Source of the DNA: a virus
Strand: one strand, 5' to 3'
Length of the DNA: 64,000 bases
IMG/VR virus record: IMGVR_UViG_3300031566_000014
Span: 1 to 64,000 of that record
Shown here one piece after another: positions 1 to 6,777 of this stretch. Positions within the stretch are counted from its first letter, which is position 1. Each line of letters begins with the position of its first letter. The translations under genes were made by a program, and so were the position numbers. The notes under the pieces were generated by a model. The model worked only from the letters and a program-made list of their open reading frames with translations, searched no databases and was not told the DNA's origin.

Positions 1-1
1 T

Positions 2-277
2 TCATTCTGGCTGCTCCTTTCTCTCATTGCGGCTGCCCACCGCCGCGTCGAGCGCGAGGTAGAGCAAGTCCCACGGGCCGCGCGTCTTGCGGCGGAAACC
101 CGCCACCGTCGAGTGCTTCCACGCCTCAGAGGGGCGCCCCCATTTCGAGAACGTCGCTTCGTAGGCGCCGACCGTGCCCTGCTCGGACACGCCCTTGAGG
201 CTGATCGTCGCCGTGCCCATGTGGCGGGCGCGCGCCTTGTCGCCCCCTGGCAGAAGCTCAACGGTGATTCTGAGCAT
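2..277 (-). CDS. Hypothetical phage protein, 91 aa
   Basis: Last gene of the leftward block inside the window; its stop is at bases 2-4, so it is complete. ATG at 277 follows an AAAGGAG ribosome site, and its first 20 bases overlap the end of the upstream gene. The N-terminus (LRITVELLPGG) looks like a beta strand and the centre is basic and aromatic (KWGRPSEAW, WDLLYLALDAA). No catalytic motif or membrane segment is visible. Function unknown. Confidence 0.75.
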   Translation of the reverse strand: MLRITVELLPGGDKARARHMGTATISLKGVSEQGTVGAYEATFSKWGRPSEAWKHSTVAGFRRKTRGPWDLLYLALDAAVGSRNERKEQPE

Positions 278-515
278 CGGTAGGCCACTCCTTTCTCCTG
301 AGGCCCTCGGGGAACTTCGCCGCGTCGTGCAGCACCTTGGCCCCCGCCGGTGTCACCACCCCGCATTGGTCTGTCAGCCCACGCTTGAAGACGCTCAGCC
401 GCGCTCCCGGCGGGCAGAGGAGCACGACGGCGGATTGAAGGCCGTCAGCGCAGCCCGTGAGCACTGCGAACTCGTCGGCACTCAGGGCGGCGTTCGCGTT
501 ACTCGGCCTTGGCAT
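258..515 (-). CDS. Hypothetical protein, 85 aa
   Basis: The open frame extends further upstream, but the ATG at 515 is preceded by GAAGGAGGCGGGC, an excellent ribosome site, and codons before it look like antisense of the neighbour, so I start here. The protein begins MPRPSNANAALSADEF and has a mixed alpha/beta look without motifs. Its first residues (MPRPS) match those of the next upstream gene (MPRPSDRR), suggesting a shared gene-start segment. Function unknown. Confidence 0.75.
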   Translation of the reverse strand: MPRPSNANAALSADEFAVLTGCADGLQSAVVLLCPPGARLSVFKRGLTDQCGVVTPAGAKVLHDAAKFPEGLRRKEWPTDAQNHR

Positions 516-741
516 GTGCCCGCCTCCTTCGCAGCAGTTGCGCCTCGACGGCTTCACACGCCGCGCAGATGAACTCCGCGAGTTCCTCGGAGTCCACTTC
601 GCCAACGTGGGTGCCGGTCGAGGATTCCAGCAGGCTTCTGCCGTTCGGTTCAAGCGGCAGATAGGACGGGACGGTTAGCTGTTGGTCGTACAGCGAGTCC
701 AACTCGTTCCAGTTGATGCGTCGATCACTCGGCCTTGGCAT
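499..741 (-). CDS. Hypothetical protein, 80 aa
   Basis: Start chosen at the ATG at 741, seven bases after AAGGAGGA; upstream codons in the same frame are arginine/glycine-rich shadow. The product is acidic in the middle (EVDSEELAEFICAACEAVEAQ) with one CAAC Cys pair and a basic tail (LLRRRRAHAKAE). Overlaps both neighbours by 17 bases, so translation is probably coupled. Function unknown. Confidence 0.75.
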   Translation of the reverse strand: MPRPSDRRINWNELDSLYDQQLTVPSYLPLEPNGRSLLESSTGTHVGEVDSEELAEFICAACEAVEAQLLRRRRAHAKAE

Positions 742-1018
742 TGGAGTCCTCCTTGAGCGCTTCGGCTCCTGAGATTGTGATAGTCCATACGCCGCCCCTA
801 CACCACACCAGTCCCTTGCGTTCGAGCTTCCATAGCCACGACCCTGCGGCTCTCCACATTCCGCAGCCCCTCCGCGCCGCGTTGTAGGCCCCCGCACGGC
901 TGACCTTCTTCCACCCGTGGGCATCTGGCCACATGTGCCCGGCAAACTCGGTAGAGCTCATTCCTCTTTTGCCAGCAGCGGATAGGATGCTCAGGGCTTC
1001 ATGCGCCTTGGGAGTCAT
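725..1018 (-). CDS. Winged-helix-like hypothetical protein, 97 aa
   Basis: ATG at 1018 overlaps the end of the upstream gene by 20 bases. The sequence MTPKAHEALSILSAAGKRGM followed by a central basic helix and a terminal beta pair (LERKGLVWCRGGVWTITISG) has the layout of a small winged helix-turn-helix domain of the MarR/phage type. This is inferred from pattern only. It could be a DNA-binding regulator; the nature of any site is unknown. Confidence 0.75.
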   Translation of the reverse strand: MTPKAHEALSILSAAGKRGMSSTEFAGHMWPDAHGWKKVSRAGAYNAARRGCGMWRAAGSWLWKLERKGLVWCRGGVWTITISGAEALKEDSNAKAE

Positions 1019-1349
1019 CACGGTCCTCCTTGGCATCGGGGGCCTCCTGGTTCTTGGCATCGGCCAGTTTCTTCGCATAGTAGGCATTGCACAGAGGGCA
1101 TCCCACATCGCCATGCCCCCACGGGAACATCTGCCGGCCACGGGCGGGCGACAGATAGGCCCCGCGCCGCTTGACCTCCCGCCGGAGGTCGGTAATCGCC
1201 TTGGCCGTGCCGTGCACATGCGCCAGCGCGACCGCCGAAAAGCAGTGCTTTGTCGAGCCGGAGATGTCCAGCCCGATCTTTTCTGCGAACGACCAGATGG
1301 CGCGCCAGTCATTATCCAGAGCATTGAATACGATGTGCGCCATGCTCAC
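999..1349 (-). CDS. Hypothetical protein with Cys pair, 116 aa
   Basis: GTG at 1349 overlaps the upstream stop as GTGA and sits seven bases after GGAGG; an in-frame ATG six bases further in is the alternative. The N-terminal half (MAHIVFNALDNDWRAIWSFAEKIG) looks like an alpha-helical domain. A CPLC pair near residue 85 follows the segment GRQMFPWGHGDVG. The tail is charged (DAKEDRDDSQGA). Function unknown. Confidence 0.75.
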   Translation of the reverse strand: MSMAHIVFNALDNDWRAIWSFAEKIGLDISGSTKHCFSAVALAHVHGTAKAITDLRREVKRRGAYLSPARGRQMFPWGHGDVGCPLCNAYYAKKLADAKNQEAPDAKEDRDDSQGA

Positions 1350-1558
1350 TGTTCGTCCTCCTCCCCCTCGCCTTCAGCCACGAAATCGTCAGCCACGAAC
1401 TCGTCGTACCCGAAGTCGTGCTCATCGAGCGTCACCCTCCCATGAACGGCGCAGACGCCAGTCACGGAAACGAGGCGCTCGATGTTCAGAAGGCCAATCA
1501 CGTCCCGCACGAAGCGGCCGCAGAGGGGACAGCGTGCGAGGAGACGTTCACTGTCCAC
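1346..1558 (-). CDS. Small zinc-ribbon-like protein, 70 aa
   Basis: The long open frame has no internal ATG at the coding-like start; GTG at 1558 preceded by GGAAGGAGGAA gives VDSERLLARCPLCGRF and exactly 70 codons. CPLC near residue 10 with a later CAVHG suggests a half or atypical zinc ribbon. The C-terminus is very acidic (EGEGEEDEQ). One of many small Cys-pair proteins in this leftward block. Function unknown. Confidence 0.75.
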   Translation of the reverse strand: MDSERLLARCPLCGRFVRDVIGLLNIERLVSVTGVCAVHGRVTLDEHDFGYDEFVADDFVAEGEGEEDEQ

Positions 1559-2669
1559 GCGATTCCTCCTTCCCCTCGCCCGCGGCCTTGGCTGGTCCAA
1601 AGTAGCGCGCGGGTTGGTGCCCACACTGCGGCGAATTGCCTGGGCACTTGTGCTCCCAGATGTTCCCGTTCCACCGCCATGCAGGGTCCGAAGCATCGTC
1701 GTGCAATTCGCCGCAGCACGAGCAGCGCCACACGCCGGCCATCGCTGCGTCGCCTGCGCCCTCGCGGAGCGCGGCTAGTTCGCAGACAGGGCGCATCCGC
1801 TCGATTCGGGCCTCAAGCTCGGCAACGCGCGCACCGCGCTGCCCAATGTCGCCTTGAAGGCTGGCGATCACCGCGTCCTTCTCTGCCAGGCAGTTCTCAA
1901 ACCACGCCTGGCCCGTGGTCCGCACCTCATAGGGCGGGCAGGCCGTATCTACGGGGTGGCGCTCATAGCACGCCCCGCACAGGCGGCTGTTGGCGAGAGC
2001 CTCAAGTTCGGCCACGCGCGACTTCATCGCCCGCCACTCCTCGGCGGCCGCTGAGGCGGGGACAGAGAGGGCGGCGGCTGCGGCGCAAACGATGCGTTCC
2101 GCCCAATCTTCCCCGCTCAGTGTGTCTACGTCAGGGTCGTCGGACAGGTAGTACTCCGCATCCCGCTTCAAGCTGGCCCACGCCTCGGCCAGCCTCCCGC
2201 AGAGCTCCTTGAGGCGTTCATATTCACGGATGACTACCGCGTCGATATTCTCTGGGTCGAGCGGTAGCAGACCGTCACGGCGCGCGATCTCAGACAGCGC
2301 CGCGCACATCTCTCGGCGACTTGTTTCCATCGCCCGCAGCGCCCGCCACTCCTTGCCGGCCTCCGAGGCGGTGGTGGAGAGGGCGGCGCGGCCAGTGTCG
2401 CTCAGCCCATCGCCGCCGCATTGGGGGCAGTCGTCATGCGATCTCTGGCCGTTCGGCCCAGCCGTGATACTCACGCTGTAGCCCATGCCCCCACACCGCA
2501 TGCACCGCCCGAAGCGGACCGCATCGGCCAGCCTCCCGCAGAGCGCCTTGTAGGCGAGGGCCTCGCGGGCTGCATCGAATAGCTCGCTCGCGTCCAACAC
2601 GCGCCCATTGCTCATGGCGAGGCCATTCACATCCCCTTGCAGGTCGGCAATCCTCTCAGCGGTCAACAT
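1548..2669 (-). CDS. Coiled-coil protein with DnaJ-type and other zinc-knuckle motifs, 373 aa
   Basis: Starts at ATG 2669 after GGAAAGGAGGCC; about 65 upstream codons in frame are shadow. Visible order: a helical N-terminus, two CxxCGG.G repeats at about residues 53-93 (CMRCGGMG and CPQCGGDG), the pattern of DnaJ central zinc fingers, then long alanine/glutamate-rich helices, a further Cys cluster (LCGACYERHPVDTACP) and a final CSCCGELH segment. It resembles a modular phage scaffold made of coiled coil plus zinc knuckles. The rightward protein at 25.2 kb has the same architecture. No enzymatic motif seen; role unknown, possibly host interaction. Confidence 0.75.
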   Translation of the reverse strand: MLTAERIADLQGDVNGLAMSNGRVLDASELFDAAREALAYKALCGRLADAVRFGRCMRCGGMGYSVSITAGPNGQRSHDDCPQCGGDGLSDTGRAALSTTASEAGKEWRALRAMETSRREMCAALSEIARRDGLLPLDPENIDAVVIREYERLKELCGRLAEAWASLKRDAEYYLSDDPDVDTLSGEDWAERIVCAAAAALSVPASAAAEEWRAMKSRVAELEALANSRLCGACYERHPVDTACPPYEVRTTGQAWFENCLAEKDAVIASLQGDIGQRGARVAELEARIERMRPVCELAALREGAGDAAMAGVWRCSCCGELHDDASDPAWRWNGNIWEHKCPGNSPQCGHQPARYFGPAKAAGEGKEESRGQ

Positions 2670-2913
2670 TGTCGGCCTCCTTTCCTTCAAGGGCGTGGAG
2701 GGCCTCCTTGAGGCCCAGGATGTTGCCGCCGGTCTCGGCGGTCTCCTGCGCCGCCTCCACCACGGCGAGGAGTTTGGGGAGGGCGTCTCTCGCCGCGTCG
2801 AAAGCGCTGGCGAGGGCGTCGCGCATATCCTCTGTGGTGCCGTAGCTGGCAATGCAGTCGCCATCGAACTCTGCCAGCATCTCCGCCGCCGCCTTGAGTT
2901 CCGCGATGTTCAT
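2656..2913 (-). CDS. Helical hypothetical protein, 85 aa
   Basis: ATG at 2913, overlapping the upstream stop (ATGA) and the downstream start. Almost entirely predicted helix (MNIAELKAAAEMLAEF, DAARDALPKLLAVVEAAQE). The pattern LLAVVEAAQE..G is common in small phage proteins of unknown function that share a helical hairpin. No Cys, no membrane segment. Function unknown. Confidence 0.8.
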   Translation of the reverse strand: MNIAELKAAAEMLAEFDGDCIASYGTTEDMRDALASAFDAARDALPKLLAVVEAAQETAETGGNILGLKEALHALEGKEADNVDR

Positions 2914-3119
2914 TCGGCCTTCTCCTTTGCTTGCTTGTGGCCTTCGATGAAGCCGAGCGCCTTGTAGAAGGTGCGGTGGCCGTCCAGCGCCTTGCCCACG
3001 GCCACCTGCATGCAGCCGTCGCCCAAGGGCACGCCGGCGCAGGCGCGGTCAAACGCCTGCGCGGCGGCATCAACCGCTTTCGCGTTGTCCAGAATCACAC
3101 GGGCCTGTTCGTAGGTCAT
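2910..3119 (-). CDS. Helical hypothetical protein, 69 aa
   Basis: ATG at 3119 after GGAGAAAGCCCA; the stop overlaps the next start as ATGA. Helical, charged C-terminus (GHKQAKEKAE). Contains one central GVPLGDGCMQVAVGKAL segment. No recognisable family. Part of a tightly coupled chain of genes from 5.8 down to 2.6 kb. Confidence 0.75.
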   Translation of the reverse strand: MTYEQARVILDNAKAVDAAAQAFDRACAGVPLGDGCMQVAVGKALDGHRTFYKALGFIEGHKQAKEKAE

Positions 3120-3313
3120 TGGGCTTTCTCCTTGTAGGCTTCGCAGGGTTCGGCGTCGGCGCGCTGCTGCCCGCCTCTGCCGCCGATTGCGGCGCAGTCG
3201 CGGACCTCGCGCGTCACGCGCACGTTGGGCCAGGGCAGCACGACGGCCACCGTTCGCGGCGGCATCCCCAGCCGCTTCCAGTGGGAGCAGGTGCCGCAGC
3301 GCTTGTCAGGCAT
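3116..3313 (-). CDS. Small Cys-rich protein, 65 aa
   Basis: Start at ATG 3313 (MPDKRCGTCSHWKRLG); the frame is open further up but not coding-like. The CGTCSHW motif followed by later Cys (VRDCAAIGG, EPCEAY) is the typical layout of short phage CxxC..H-W proteins that bind one metal ion. Overlaps the upstream gene by eight bases. Function unknown. Confidence 0.75.
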   Translation of the reverse strand: MPDKRCGTCSHWKRLGMPPRTVAVVLPWPNVRVTREVRDCAAIGGRGGQQRADAEPCEAYKEKAQ

Positions 3314-3515
3314 TGGTGGCCCCCTTCGGTTCCCCCAGATCGAGACAGGTTTCACCATCGCTGGCGATGTTCCATCCCTCTGGCAGATTCTTGCCAGTCT
3401 CCCGCATGAACGCCTCGTTGAGCATCTGTACGACATCCCCGTGAGCAGGCCCAAAGTCGGCGTTGCACCGGAACCATGTCAGGTATTCCAATGCCGTTGC
3501 ACGCTCTCTAGCCAT
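3306..3515 (-). CDS. Hypothetical protein, 69 aa
   Basis: ATG at 3515, overlapping the rusA stop by eight bases. Sequence MARERATALEYLTWFRCNADFGPAHGDVV, then a helical centre and an acidic tail. The YLTWFRCNADFGPAHGDV stretch is a pattern I associate with small phage proteins of unknown function. No catalytic motif. Probably co-translated with rusA. Confidence 0.75.
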   Translation of the reverse strand: MARERATALEYLTWFRCNADFGPAHGDVVQMLNEAFMRETGKNLPEGWNIASDGETCLDLGEPKGATNA

Positions 3516-3888
3516 CCGTGGCCTCCTTCACTGTCTGGCAGGCGTTCACGACGAGGCTCACGATCTGCCTGTCGTCGCGGTACGCCAGCGTGTTCAAGGC
3601 ATCTTCCACCGCTTTCGCAATGTTGGACAGATCGCCGCGCACCTTCGGCGTCTTGCTGTCGAGGAAATGCAGCGTGACGCGCACCCCGTCGGGAGCTACG
3701 TCGAGTTCCATGCGCACGTCGCCAGCGTGCGGGGGCCTGCCCTTCCGAACCGTGGCATACCACTGCGCCACGACCTTCTCATATGCCTTCGTCTCGCGCG
3801 GGGTGTAGAAGTTGTCGTACTTGCCCTTGCGCGGGCGGTCCTTCGGCACTGGCGGACGCGGCACGGTGAAGGTGACGCTTGAGGCCAT
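3508..3888 (-). CDS. rusA: RusA-family Holliday junction resolvase
   Basis: Homodimeric endonuclease that resolves four-way junctions and clears branched DNA before packaging. The N-terminus (TFTVPRPPVPKDRPR, then FYTPRETKAYE) is the characteristic RusA opening. The core GDLSNIAKAVEDALNTLAYRDDRQI (about residues 85-109) holds the conserved acidic set (D86, D96 and D105/D106) with N89, as in the D-x-(D/S)-N-x-x-K family signature. Length 126 aa is normal for the family (about 120-140). ATG at 3888 lies eight bases after GGAGGG; the GTG just before it is an alternative. It lies in the same early block as ERF, so it probably acts in the same recombination-dependent replication pathway. Confidence 0.92.
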   Translation of the reverse strand: MASSVTFTVPRPPVPKDRPRKGKYDNFYTPRETKAYEKVVAQWYATVRKGRPPHAGDVRMELDVAPDGVRVTLHFLDSKTPKVRGDLSNIAKAVEDALNTLAYRDDRQIVSLVVNACQTVKEATDG

Positions 3889-4187
3889 CACTTGCCCTCC
3901 TTCTTGTCGCGCAGCGCGGCGACGGCCTTGGGGAGCGATCGGTCGCAGAAGAACATGGTCGGGTCTTCCTCGTCCGGCTTGGCGTCTACCTCCCAGATGC
4001 CGCCGCCATAGTCGCGTTTGACCTCTACCTCGCGGTTGGCGTCAAGCCACTCGACCGCCTCGGCCACGGCGACCGCCTCCTTGAGCGCGGCGATAACCTC
4101 TTGGGTGAAGGCGGCCAGCCCCGCCAGCCCCATGAGCAGCTTGCCCTCCTCAAAGAGCCGAACCTTGCGTTTCAGTTCATCCTTCAT
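3888..4187 (-). CDS. Hypothetical protein, 99 aa
   Basis: ATG at 4187, overlapping the upstream gene by 11 bases; the stop overlaps the rusA start. N-terminal charged helix (MKDELKRKVRLFEEGKLL), hydrophobic middle (MGLAGLAAFTQEVIAALKEAVAVAEAVEWLDANR), then beta-like VEVKRDYGGGIWEVDAKPDEED. No family recognised. Its place next to rusA suggests an accessory role in DNA metabolism, which is only inference. Confidence 0.78.
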   Translation of the reverse strand: MKDELKRKVRLFEEGKLLMGLAGLAAFTQEVIAALKEAVAVAEAVEWLDANREVEVKRDYGGGIWEVDAKPDEEDPTMFFCDRSLPKAVAALRDKKEGK

Positions 4188-4734
4188 CGGGGGCCTCCTC
4201 GCAGGCGGCGCGGAAGGCGGCGGTCAACTCGTGCCACTCGCATCCAGGTGCCGGCTGATTCTTGGGACGCCCACACAGAATGCAGGTGATGCGGTTGCCC
4301 TCCGGCGCGTTCTCGTCGAAGCCCGCGAGTCCAAGCGCAGCTTCCGCCAGCCGCATGGCCGCCTTCCACTTCGCGCCGGGCGAGGGCGAGGAGAGGGCGG
4401 TGCGGAGCCATTTGACCGCTTGGTAAAGGCAATCGGGCGTGTGTCCCGTCGCATCGTGGGGTCCGTAGGCTTCATCGGGGTTGCAGAACGAACAGTCGCC
4501 GTGCGTCTCCTCGATGCCCTCTAGTTCCTCGACGATGGCAAGGGCAGGCTTCCTCAGCCGCTTGTTGGCAGCCGCCAGCGCGGCAAGCTCCGCCTTGAGG
4601 CGGGCGTTGTCGGCCTTGAGCGTGTTCGCTTCTTTGGCGTGAAGGATGGCGCAGCGGATAGCGTTCCAATCGAGAGGCGAACGCGATTCATTCACGGCCC
4701 GTAGCAGGGCGTCCCATTCCTCATTCGTGGGCAT
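4177..4734 (-). CDS. Coiled-coil protein with two Cys clusters, 185 aa
   Basis: Start at ATG 4734 (MPTNEEWDALLRAVNESR). A heptad-like helix (ADNARLKAELAALAAANKRLRK, residues about 42-64) precedes CSFCNPDEAYG..H and a later CILCGRPKNQPAPGC cluster. The closing segment HELTAAFRAACEEA resembles the end of the next upstream gene (ALAAFRAACNEEKE), suggesting these two genes are related by duplication of a 3' segment. Function unknown. Confidence 0.78.
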   Translation of the reverse strand: MPTNEEWDALLRAVNESRSPLDWNAIRCAILHAKEANTLKADNARLKAELAALAAANKRLRKPALAIVEELEGIEETHGDCSFCNPDEAYGPHDATGHTPDCLYQAVKWLRTALSSPSPGAKWKAAMRLAEAALGLAGFDENAPEGNRITCILCGRPKNQPAPGCEWHELTAAFRAACEEAPDEG

Positions 4735-5140
4735 TTTCCTTCTCCTCATTGCAGGCGGCGCGGAAGGCGGCGAGCGCACGCGCCTTCGCGTTGAAGGCCG
4801 CGCCGTGGGCCTCAAAGAGTTGCTTGCCCTCTGGCTGCGCCCACATCAGCGTCGGAGTCGTTGACCGTGCGTAGGTTGCCCACGACTGCCACGCATCATC
4901 GGCGGCAACGTCTGCTAGGGCGCACGCCATGGCCGCCTCCCACTTCGCAACGGCCGGGGAGGGAGAAGAAAGGGCGGCGCGGGCAAGCCTGTCCGCAGCG
5001 TCTAGGTCTGCCAGCGGGACAGAACAATGCCCGGCCCATGGCGTGAGAGCAACTACGAAGGCTCGGCATGCCCCCCTCAGCTTCGCGCACTCCGCCGCGA
5101 GGGCGGCGATCTCGGCACGCAGGCGGGCGAGTTCATCCAT
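4721..5140 (-). CDS. Coiled-coil hypothetical protein, 139 aa
   Basis: ATG at 5140 gives MDELARLRAEIAALAAECAKLRG, a clear heptad helix, followed by a second helical half. It shares the AALSSPSP block and the terminal FRAACNEE/FRAACEEA tail with the downstream gene at 4177-4734, so both probably descend from one ancestor. No enzymatic motif. Confidence 0.78.
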   Translation of the reverse strand: MDELARLRAEIAALAAECAKLRGACRAFVVALTPWAGHCSVPLADLDAADRLARAALSSPSPAVAKWEAAMACALADVAADDAWQSWATYARSTTPTLMWAQPEGKQLFEAHGAAFNAKARALAAFRAACNEEKENAHE

Positions 5141-5360
5141 CAGTTGGCTCCTCTCTTACAACAACGCCCGGCAGATCGCGGATGGCCGCGATGCAAGGCT
5201 CGTCGCGTTCGCTACCGTTGTCCTCAATCCATGCCCCGCGCCGAGCGTCCCAATGCCAGCCCCACGAGATGAACTCCTCGCGGTGCGGATAGGTGTCGCC
5301 GGTCGCAATGAATGTGATATGCCTACAAGACAAGAGCGCGTCAGCGTCAAGGGGTTCCAT
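5133..5360 (-). CDS. Hypothetical protein, 75 aa
   Basis: ATG at 5360, stop overlapping the next start by eight bases. Aromatic-rich centre (REEFISWGWHWDARRGAWIEDNGSERDEP) looks like a small beta domain; no Cys pair, no membrane segment. Compact soluble protein of unknown function. Confidence 0.75.
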   Translation of the reverse strand: MEPLDADALLSCRHITFIATGDTYPHREEFISWGWHWDARRGAWIEDNGSERDEPCIAAIRDLPGVVVREEPTDG

Positions 5361-5766
5361 CGCTAGGCTCCTCTGTCAAAAGCCCGGCCGCCGCCATGGC
5401 CGCGCCGGCGGCGCGGTGGGGGCTGGACTGGTTGCTGCACTTGCCTTCACGAATGCGTTCTACCGAGCCGGCCACGATGCGAAAGAACGTTGAAAACTCG
5501 GCGGACACGGGGCCGCGGCTATGCAGCGCCTTGACCATCTTAGCGAGCCACTGCCAGCCCGCGAAGGGGTCGGAGTCCCCAGCCGTGACGTAGGGGGGAG
5601 GCTGGATGTCCATTGTGGTCCCCTGCGGCGAGTACCACGTTTCATGCGTGGTGCCGTCGCTAGGCCAATGCCTGCGCTCGCAGCGCCATCCCCTCGCCCT
5701 CGCCACGGCGGCGTTCTTCTCAGCGTCGGGCAGGGCCTCGTAGGCTTCGGGCGTCAGCGTGCTCAT
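5347..5766 (-). CDS. Hypothetical phage protein of the ABA-sandwich type, 139 aa
   Basis: ATG at 5766 overlapping the upstream stop (ATGA). The first half (MSTLTPEAYEALPDAEKNAAVARARGW, then HETWYSPQGTTMDIQPPPYVTAGD) resembles the small phage ABA-sandwich family, where W/Y-rich strands follow a short helix. The C-terminal half is helical (FSTFFRIVAGSVERIREG, GAAMAAAGLL). Family match is from pattern memory only. Confidence 0.78.
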   Translation of the reverse strand: MSTLTPEAYEALPDAEKNAAVARARGWRCERRHWPSDGTTHETWYSPQGTTMDIQPPPYVTAGDSDPFAGWQWLAKMVKALHSRGPVSAEFSTFFRIVAGSVERIREGKCSNQSSPHRAAGAAMAAAGLLTEEPSDGTP

Positions 5767-5966
5767 TGCGGGGGCTCCTTGAAGCGTCTCGGTACGAAGC
5801 GTCTTTCGGCTCTAGCGCGCGCCCGCGCCGCCGTTTTGCTGTCGCACTCCTTGTGGCCCTCGCCGGAATGCGCCTCGCGGAACACTCCGACGATCTCCTC
5901 AATGACGGCAACGGGTGCCTCTAGGACCATTGAGCCGCCACATGTGCAGTAAACGGACACCTTCAT
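5763..5966 (-). CDS. Small protein with Cys motif, 67 aa
   Basis: Start set at ATG 5966 (MKVSVYCTCGGSMVLEAP) because GGAAGGAGG lies just upstream and the stop of the preceding tiny gene overlaps it as ATGA. CTCGGSM plus a later HKECDS give three Cys and one His, a possible metal site. The C-terminal third is strongly basic (ARARARAERRFVPRRF). Function unknown. Confidence 0.75.
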   Translation of the reverse strand: MKVSVYCTCGGSMVLEAPVAVIEEIVGVFREAHSGEGHKECDSKTAARARARAERRFVPRRFKEPPQ

Positions 5967-6130
5967 TTCTTCCTCCTTCCGCGCGTCTTGATGGGCGCGG
6001 CCAGCGGCTTCCCACGCAGCGCCGCGAACTTCTCGGCGCAGCCCTTGCACACGAGCGCGAGGTAGCGGATGCGCGCAGGCTCTCGGCAGGCGTCACAGCG
6101 CTGCAGCTCGCGCTTCGGCTTACGCTTCAT
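5963..6130 (-). CDS. Very small zinc-finger-like protein, 55 aa
   Basis: Found by hand: ATG at 6130 to a TGA overlapping the next ATG. The product begins MKRKPKRELQRCDACREPAR and continues with a CKGC pair about 20 residues later, then ends GRRKK. Two CxxC pairs 19 residues apart in a very basic 55-residue chain are typical of a single treble-clef or ribbon zinc finger that binds nucleic acid. Overlaps both neighbours, as is usual here. Confidence 0.7.
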   Translation of the reverse strand: MKRKPKRELQRCDACREPARIRYLALVCKGCAEKFAALRGKPLAAPIKTRGRRKK

Positions 6131-6353
6131 AGCCTGCCTCCTCGCTGCTGACGAAGCAGACCGCGTGGGACTTCGCCATCGGCGGCATACCGTCCGCCAC
6201 CCGCGAGCACGGCGGGCACAGTCGGTTCCACGGCCCCTCGGACAGGAAGGGCCTATTGCACCCGAGACATGTCCGCATCGCCACCGTGGGGCCGCGACGC
6301 TCGGCCGCCGTGTTGTGTCGGCCCCGGAACTGCTTCTGCTTGCCCTTTCCCAT
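6120..6353 (-). CDS. Zinc-ribbon protein, 77 aa
   Basis: ATG at 6353 (MGKGKQKQFRGRHNTAAERR). A single ribbon is visible: CLGCNRPF then CPPC 16 residues on (about residues 30-50), the usual two-knuckle spacing. Basic N-terminus and ribbon suggest nucleic-acid contact. The stop overlaps the next small gene's start region by 11 bases. Function unknown. Confidence 0.75.
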   Translation of the reverse strand: MGKGKQKQFRGRHNTAAERRGPTVAMRTCLGCNRPFLSEGPWNRLCPPCSRVADGMPPMAKSHAVCFVSSEEAGYEA

Positions 6354-6367
6354 CAGAAGCCCTCCTG

Positions 6368-6664
6368 TTAGCAGAACATGTACAACGAATCTGTGTCGGA
6401 CGACAGGGCGACCCCGCAGCGGCTCAGGTACACGGCGTCCTCCTGCGTAATGTTCCGCAGGTCGTCGGCCTGTGCGAGATACACGCAATCGTGCTCGGCA
6501 CAGACATCGAATGACTTCGGGCCTTTCTTGAGCAGGCTTGCCACCTTCATCATCCCGCAGACGCAAGCGCTGGGGTGCAGCCGCTCGCCCTCCGGGATGC
6601 GCTCAAAGTGAAGGAACTCGTCGTCATCGTCCGAAAACAGCGCAGCCAACTTCTCACTGTCCAT
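6368..6664 (-). CDS. Acidic hypothetical protein, 98 aa
   Basis: I start at ATG 6664 (MDSEKLAALFSDDDDEFLHFE) because GGGAGA sits seven bases upstream; ATG 6670 is almost as good, and the frame is open to 6763. Acidic N-terminus, CVCGMM then CAEHDC in the centre, and a C-terminal CGVALSSDTDSLYMFC. Cysteine spacing suggests one metal site. Function unknown. The region just upstream may hold a disrupted small gene (see 6654-6763). Confidence 0.7.
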   Translation of the reverse strand: MDSEKLAALFSDDDDEFLHFERIPEGERLHPSACVCGMMKVASLLKKGPKSFDVCAEHDCVYLAQADDLRNITQEDAVYLSRCGVALSSDTDSLYMFC

Positions 6665-6763
6665 TGTCATTCTCCCGTGCGAAGGTGAAGGTGCGGACAG
6701 GGGCCGCGGCCTTGTAGACACCGGGTACAGTGGGCGACTGCGCGGCCCCCGCCCCGTCTGCAT
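6654..6763 (-). other. Possible small gene with a one-base frameshift at its start
   Basis: Directly after the ERF stop there is a perfect AGGAGGAG ribosome site and ATG at 6763, but the ATG frame reads as shadow (arginine/proline-rich). One base over, the frame reads as a plausible peptide, ADGAGAAQSPTVPGVYKAAA and so on, ending FTFARENDNGQ with a stop that overlaps the next ATG, exactly the local style. A single missing G after the ATG would restore a 36-residue gene. Could be a real inactivation, a sequencing slip, or coincidence. Confidence 0.35.
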
Positions 6764-6777
6764 GTCGGCTCCTCCTA

